From Lysobacter arvi (GTDB lineage: Bacteria > Pseudomonadota > Gammaproteobacteria > Xanthomonadales > Xanthomonadaceae), in NCBI GenBank assembly GCA_031216755.1, contig JARUHG010000003.1, forward strand, positions 310,001-374,000: a DNA stretch of 64,000 nucleotides, read 5' to 3'. Each line of letters starts with the position of its first letter. The first letter of the stretch is position 1. Position numbers and translations under genes: made by a program. Positions 61,352 through 64,000 of the stretch are shown piece after piece. The notes under the pieces are model-generated. The model was not told the origin of the DNA and made no database searches. It saw only the letters and a program-made list of their open reading frames with translations.

Positions 61352-61367
61352 CGTTGGAGCGCGCGAC

Positions 61368-62780
61368 TCAGGAGCGGCCGTACACGTCCTCCAGCCGGAC
61401 GATGTCGTCCTCGCCGAGGTAGCTGCCGGATTGCACTTCGATCAGCTCCACCGGCTCGGTGCCGCGATTGCGCAGGCGGTGCACGCTCCCGAGCGGAATG
61501 TAGGTGCTCTCGTTCTCGTGCAGTTCGAACACGCGCTCGTCGCACGTGACCTCCGCGACGCCCGACACGACGATCCAGTGTTCGGCGCGCTTGTGATGCT
61601 TCTGCAGGCTCAGGGCGGCGCCCGGCTTCACGACGATGCGCTTGACCTGGAAGCGCTCGCCCATGTCGATCGAGTCGTAGCTGCCCCATGGACGATAGAC
61701 CTTGCGGTGGAACAGGTGCTCCTGCCGGCCTGCCGCCTTGAGGTGATCGACCACGGTCTTGACGTCCTGCACGCGATCCTTGCGGGCCACGAGCGTCGCA
61801 TCGGGCGTGTCGATGATCACCAGATCCTCGACGCCGATCGTGGCGATCATGCGGCGCTCCGAAGCGCGCACCAGGCTGCCTTTCGTGTCGACGGAGATGA
61901 CGTCGCCCTCGTGGCGATTGTCATCGCCGTCGCGCTCGGCGACCGACCACAGCGACGACCACGAACCGATGTCGCTCCAGCCGCAGCTGACCGGCACGAC
62001 GGCGGCACGGCCGGTCTTTTCCATCACCGCGTAGTCGATGGAGTCGTTGGGGCTGGTGGCGAACGCGTCCTTGCCGACGCGGATGAAGTCCAGATCGTTG
62101 TTGGCGGCGGCATACGCATCGCGCGCGGCGGCGAGCACCGCCGGCGCGTAACGCGCAAGTTCATCCAGGTAGGCACTGGCCTTGAACAGGAACATGCCCG
62201 AATTCCAGGCATACGTGCCCTCGGCGACGTAGCGTTCGGCCGTCGTCAGGTCCGGCTTCTCGACGAAGCGCTCCACCCGGTAGCCATCGGCGCTCAACGA
62301 CTCGCCCCGCAGGATGTAGCCGTAGCCCGTCTCGGCATAATCGGGCGTGATGCCGAAGGTCACCAGCCAGCCCTGTTCGGCCAGGCCGACGGCCGAACCG
62401 ACGGCCGTGCGGAATGCACTCTCGTTCTCGATCAGGTGGTCGGCCGGCATCACCAGCAGTGCGCCGTCCGGATCGGTGGAGGCCACGTGCAGCGCAGCCA
62501 GCGCAATGGCGGGCGCCGTGTTGCGGGCGACCGGTTCCAGAAGGATCCCGCCGCTGGGAATGGCGACTTCCTGCAACTGCTCGCCGATCATGAACCGGTG
62601 ATCCTCGCTGCACACCGTGACCGGCGGCTGCGCGTCCGGGAGGCGGCTGGCGCGGATGACGGTCTCCTGGTACAGCGAGTGGTCGCCGATCAGCCGCAGG
62701 AACTGCTTGGGCTGGTTCTGGCGCGAAAGCGGCCACAGGCGGGAACCGCTGCCGCCGCTGAGGACTACGGGGTGAAGCAT
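61368..62780 (-). CDS. xanB: bifunctional mannose-1-phosphate guanylyltransferase / mannose-6-phosphate isomerase
   Basis: A 470-residue type II phosphomannose isomerase/GDP-mannose pyrophosphorylase (XanB/AlgA/ManC type), making GDP-mannose for LPS and exopolysaccharide. The nucleotidyltransferase half has VVLSGGSGSRLWPLSRQNQP, LLEPVARNTAPAIALAALHV, LLVMPADHLIENE and FVEKPDLTTAERYVAEGTY. The cupin isomerase half has HRKVYRPWGSYDSIDMGERF, GAALSLQKHHKRAEHWIVVS and STYIPLGSVHRLRNRGTEPV. ATG 62780 has GGAG 9 bases upstream. It stands alone opposite etfBA and ends at a shared terminator. Confidence 0.95.
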   Translation of the reverse strand: MLHPVVLSGGSGSRLWPLSRQNQPKQFLRLIGDHSLYQETVIRASRLPDAQPPVTVCSEDHRFMIGEQLQEVAIPSGGILLEPVARNTAPAIALAALHVASTDPDGALLVMPADHLIENESAFRTAVGSAVGLAEQGWLVTFGITPDYAETGYGYILRGESLSADGYRVERFVEKPDLTTAERYVAEGTYAWNSGMFLFKASAYLDELARYAPAVLAAARDAYAAANNDLDFIRVGKDAFATSPNDSIDYAVMEKTGRAAVVPVSCGWSDIGSWSSLWSVAERDGDDNRHEGDVISVDTKGSLVRASERRMIATIGVEDLVIIDTPDATLVARKDRVQDVKTVVDHLKAAGRQEHLFHRKVYRPWGSYDSIDMGERFQVKRIVVKPGAALSLQKHHKRAEHWIVVSGVAEVTCDERVFELHENESTYIPLGSVHRLRNRGTEPVELIEVQSGSYLGEDDIVRLEDVYGRS

Positions 62781-62931
62781 CCTGGCTCCGGAACTACTTA
62801 AATGGGACGCCAAGAATACCGGAGCGCATCGTTCACAGCTGAATCGGTGCGTTCCGAGCGGGGGAGGCGGATTCGCAATCCCGTGCCTAGGCGTGCCCCC
62901 CATCCGCCTGCGTAGGGAACGCGCACTCGGC

Positions 62932-62937
62932 TAGAAT
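62932..62937 (+). promoter_or_regulatory. candidate -10 element for etfBA
   Basis: TAGAAT lies 52 bases before the etfB start in a context (ctagaatcgg) that also occurs upstream of pepA. No consensus -35 element is seen. The position and match to the -10 consensus are the only support. Confidence 0.35.
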
Positions 62938-62988
62938 CGGCGGTTCTCGGCCCGCTTCCGGCCGCGCAACCATAGGAATCCCCGCACG

Positions 62989-63735
62989 ATGAAGATCCTC
63001 GTCGGCTACAAGCGCGTGGTGGACTACAACGTCCGCATTCAGGTCAAGCCGGACGGCTCCGGCGTGGTCACCGACGGCGTCAAGCTGTCGGCCAACCCGT
63101 TCGACGAAATCGCGCTGGAAGAGGCCCTGCGGCTGCGCGACAAGGGCGTCGCAACCGAAGTCGTCGTCGCCACGATCGCCCCCGCCGATGCCCAGGCGCA
63201 CCTGCGCAACGGCCTGGCGATGGGCGCCAACCGTGCGATCCATGTCGTATCCGACCAGCCGATCCAGCCGCTGACCGCCGCGCGCACCCTGCTCAAGCTG
63301 ATCGAAAAGGAGCAGCCCGACCTGGTGATCCTGGGCAAGCAGGCCATCGACGACGACGCCAACCAGACCGGCCAGATGCTGGCCACCCTGTGGGGCCGCC
63401 CGCAGGCAACGTTCGCGAGCAAGCTTGAGGTCGAAGGCGGCAAAGCCACCGTCACGCGCGAGGTCGACGCAGGCCTGGAGACGCTGGAAGTCGACCTGCC
63501 GGCGGTGGTCACCACCGACCTGCGCCTGAACGAGCCGCGCTTCATCAAGCTGCCGGACATCATGAAGGCCAAGAGCAAGCCGCTGGAAACCGTGCAGTTC
63601 GCCGACCTCGGCGTGGACGCCGGTGAAGGCCTGAAGACCACGCACTACGCCGCGCCTGCCAAGCGCAGCAAGGGCGTGATGGTGAAGGACGCGGCCGAAC
63701 TGGTCGCCGCACTCAAGCAGAAGGGGCTGCTGTAA
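62989..63735 (+). CDS. etfB: electron transfer flavoprotein subunit beta
   Basis: A 248-residue beta subunit of ETF, the soluble carrier between acyl-CoA dehydrogenases and ETF-QO. Family segments: MKILVGYKRVVDYNVRIQVK, DGVKLSANPFDEIALEEALR, LAMGANRAIHVVSDQPIQPL, EKEQPDLVILGKQAIDDDAN, QTGQMLATLWGRPQATFASK and the signature VDLPAVVTTDLRLNEPRFIK, LPDIMKAKSKPLETV (AMP-binding region). ATG 62989 is the start. The stop overlaps the etfA start by one base. It works with etfA and with the ETF-QO gene about 5 kb away. Confidence 0.95.
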   Translation: MKILVGYKRVVDYNVRIQVKPDGSGVVTDGVKLSANPFDEIALEEALRLRDKGVATEVVVATIAPADAQAHLRNGLAMGANRAIHVVSDQPIQPLTAARTLLKLIEKEQPDLVILGKQAIDDDANQTGQMLATLWGRPQATFASKLEVEGGKATVTREVDAGLETLEVDLPAVVTTDLRLNEPRFIKLPDIMKAKSKPLETVQFADLGVDAGEGLKTTHYAAPAKRSKGVMVKDAAELVAALKQKGLL

Positions 63736-64000
63736 TGAGCAAGGTTCTGATCGTCGCCGAACACCTGGACGGCAAGCTCAACGCCTCCACCGCCAAGTGC
63801 GTGTCCGCCGCGCAGGCGCTCGCGCCCGAATCCATCGACATCGTCGTCCTGGCCGCCGATCCCGCCGCGATTGCGGGCGAGGCCGCGCAGATCGCGGGCG
63901 TCGGCAAGGTGCTGGCCGTCGCCAACGCCGCCAATGCCAACGCGATCGCCCAAGTGCTGGCGCCGCAGGTGGCGAAACTCGCCACCGGCTACACCCACGT
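63735..64000 (+). CDS. etfA: electron transfer flavoprotein subunit alpha, 5' part
   Basis: The first 88 codons of the alpha subunit: MSKVLIVAEHLDGKLNASTA, then KCVSAAQALAPESIDIVVLA and a Gly/Ala-rich stretch VGKVLAVANAANANAIAQVL. The start ATG overlaps the etfB stop by one base, so the two are coupled. The FAD-binding C-terminal half lies beyond the window. Identity follows from the N-terminal match and the position behind etfB. Confidence 0.92.
   Translation, partial: MSKVLIVAEHLDGKLNASTAKCVSAAQALAPESIDIVVLAADPAAIAGEAAQIAGVGKVLAVANAANANAIAQVLAPQVAKLATGYTH

Overview
The window is GC-rich DNA with long overlapping operons and a type II secretion cluster in the order E-F-G-H-I-J-K-L-M-N-D. 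That order, an XpsD-like lipoprotein secretin, a XanB-type bifunctional mannose enzyme, lptFG divergent from pepA-holC-valS, and short intergenic repeats together suggest a gammaproteobacterium of the Xanthomonadaceae/Lysobacteraceae (Lysobacter-like). The assignment comes from gene content and order only.

1-11000 (minus strand) is an RHS locus. A 2007-residue Sec-exported RHS/YD-repeat protein (4660-10683) is preceded by a tiny secreted YD-repeat protein. Downstream come overlapping small genes (candidate immunity and orphan genes) and then at least three broken copies of the RHS 3' core, each with a different tip and its own small genes. One broken tip carries a JAMM metalloprotease motif followed by an intact NTF2-fold-like immunity lipoprotein. 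Two copies start at the same junction sequence.

11193-25234 holds a TonB-like protein (plus strand), two GT2-like glycosyltransferases coupled to the 3' end of the secretion operon, and the complete xps/gsp operon on the minus strand. A 285-bp repeat-bounded insertion with the remnant of a GIY-YIG nuclease separates gspE from gspF, and a GATTCGG heptamer array occupies the gspF ribosome-binding region.

25444-40130 holds a secreted TPR-like protein, purL, a lipoprotein DsbC, a two-partner secretion pair (TpsB, short TpsA), a 118-bp REP-like tandem array, xerD, an RDD protein and lptG/lptF. 40130-50215 holds pepA-holC-valS; pssA, a divergent holD (DNA polymerase III psi), rimI and a secreted protein in one overlapping operon; a DUF4124 protein, proS and an H-NS-like gene. 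Chi and psi of the replicase clamp loader are thus both encoded here, about 4 kb apart.

50449-64000 holds a ThrE-type exporter, an Mla-type lipid transport operon (STAS-MlaE, MlaF, MlaD, auxiliary lipoprotein), alkB, ETF-ubiquinone oxidoreductase, galE, the two CoA-transferase subunits, an ATP-grasp orphan, xanB, etfB and the start of etfA. ETF and ETF-QO together deliver electrons from acyl-CoA and amino-acid oxidation to ubiquinone; the CoA transferase would feed ketone-body or short-chain acid carbon into the same metabolism.

No rRNA, tRNA or CRISPR array was seen. The most unusual items are the RHS cassette graveyard with its candidate toxin-immunity pairs, the inverted-repeat-bounded GIY-YIG remnant, the cryptic psi subunit, and the dispersed REP-like and heptamer families.
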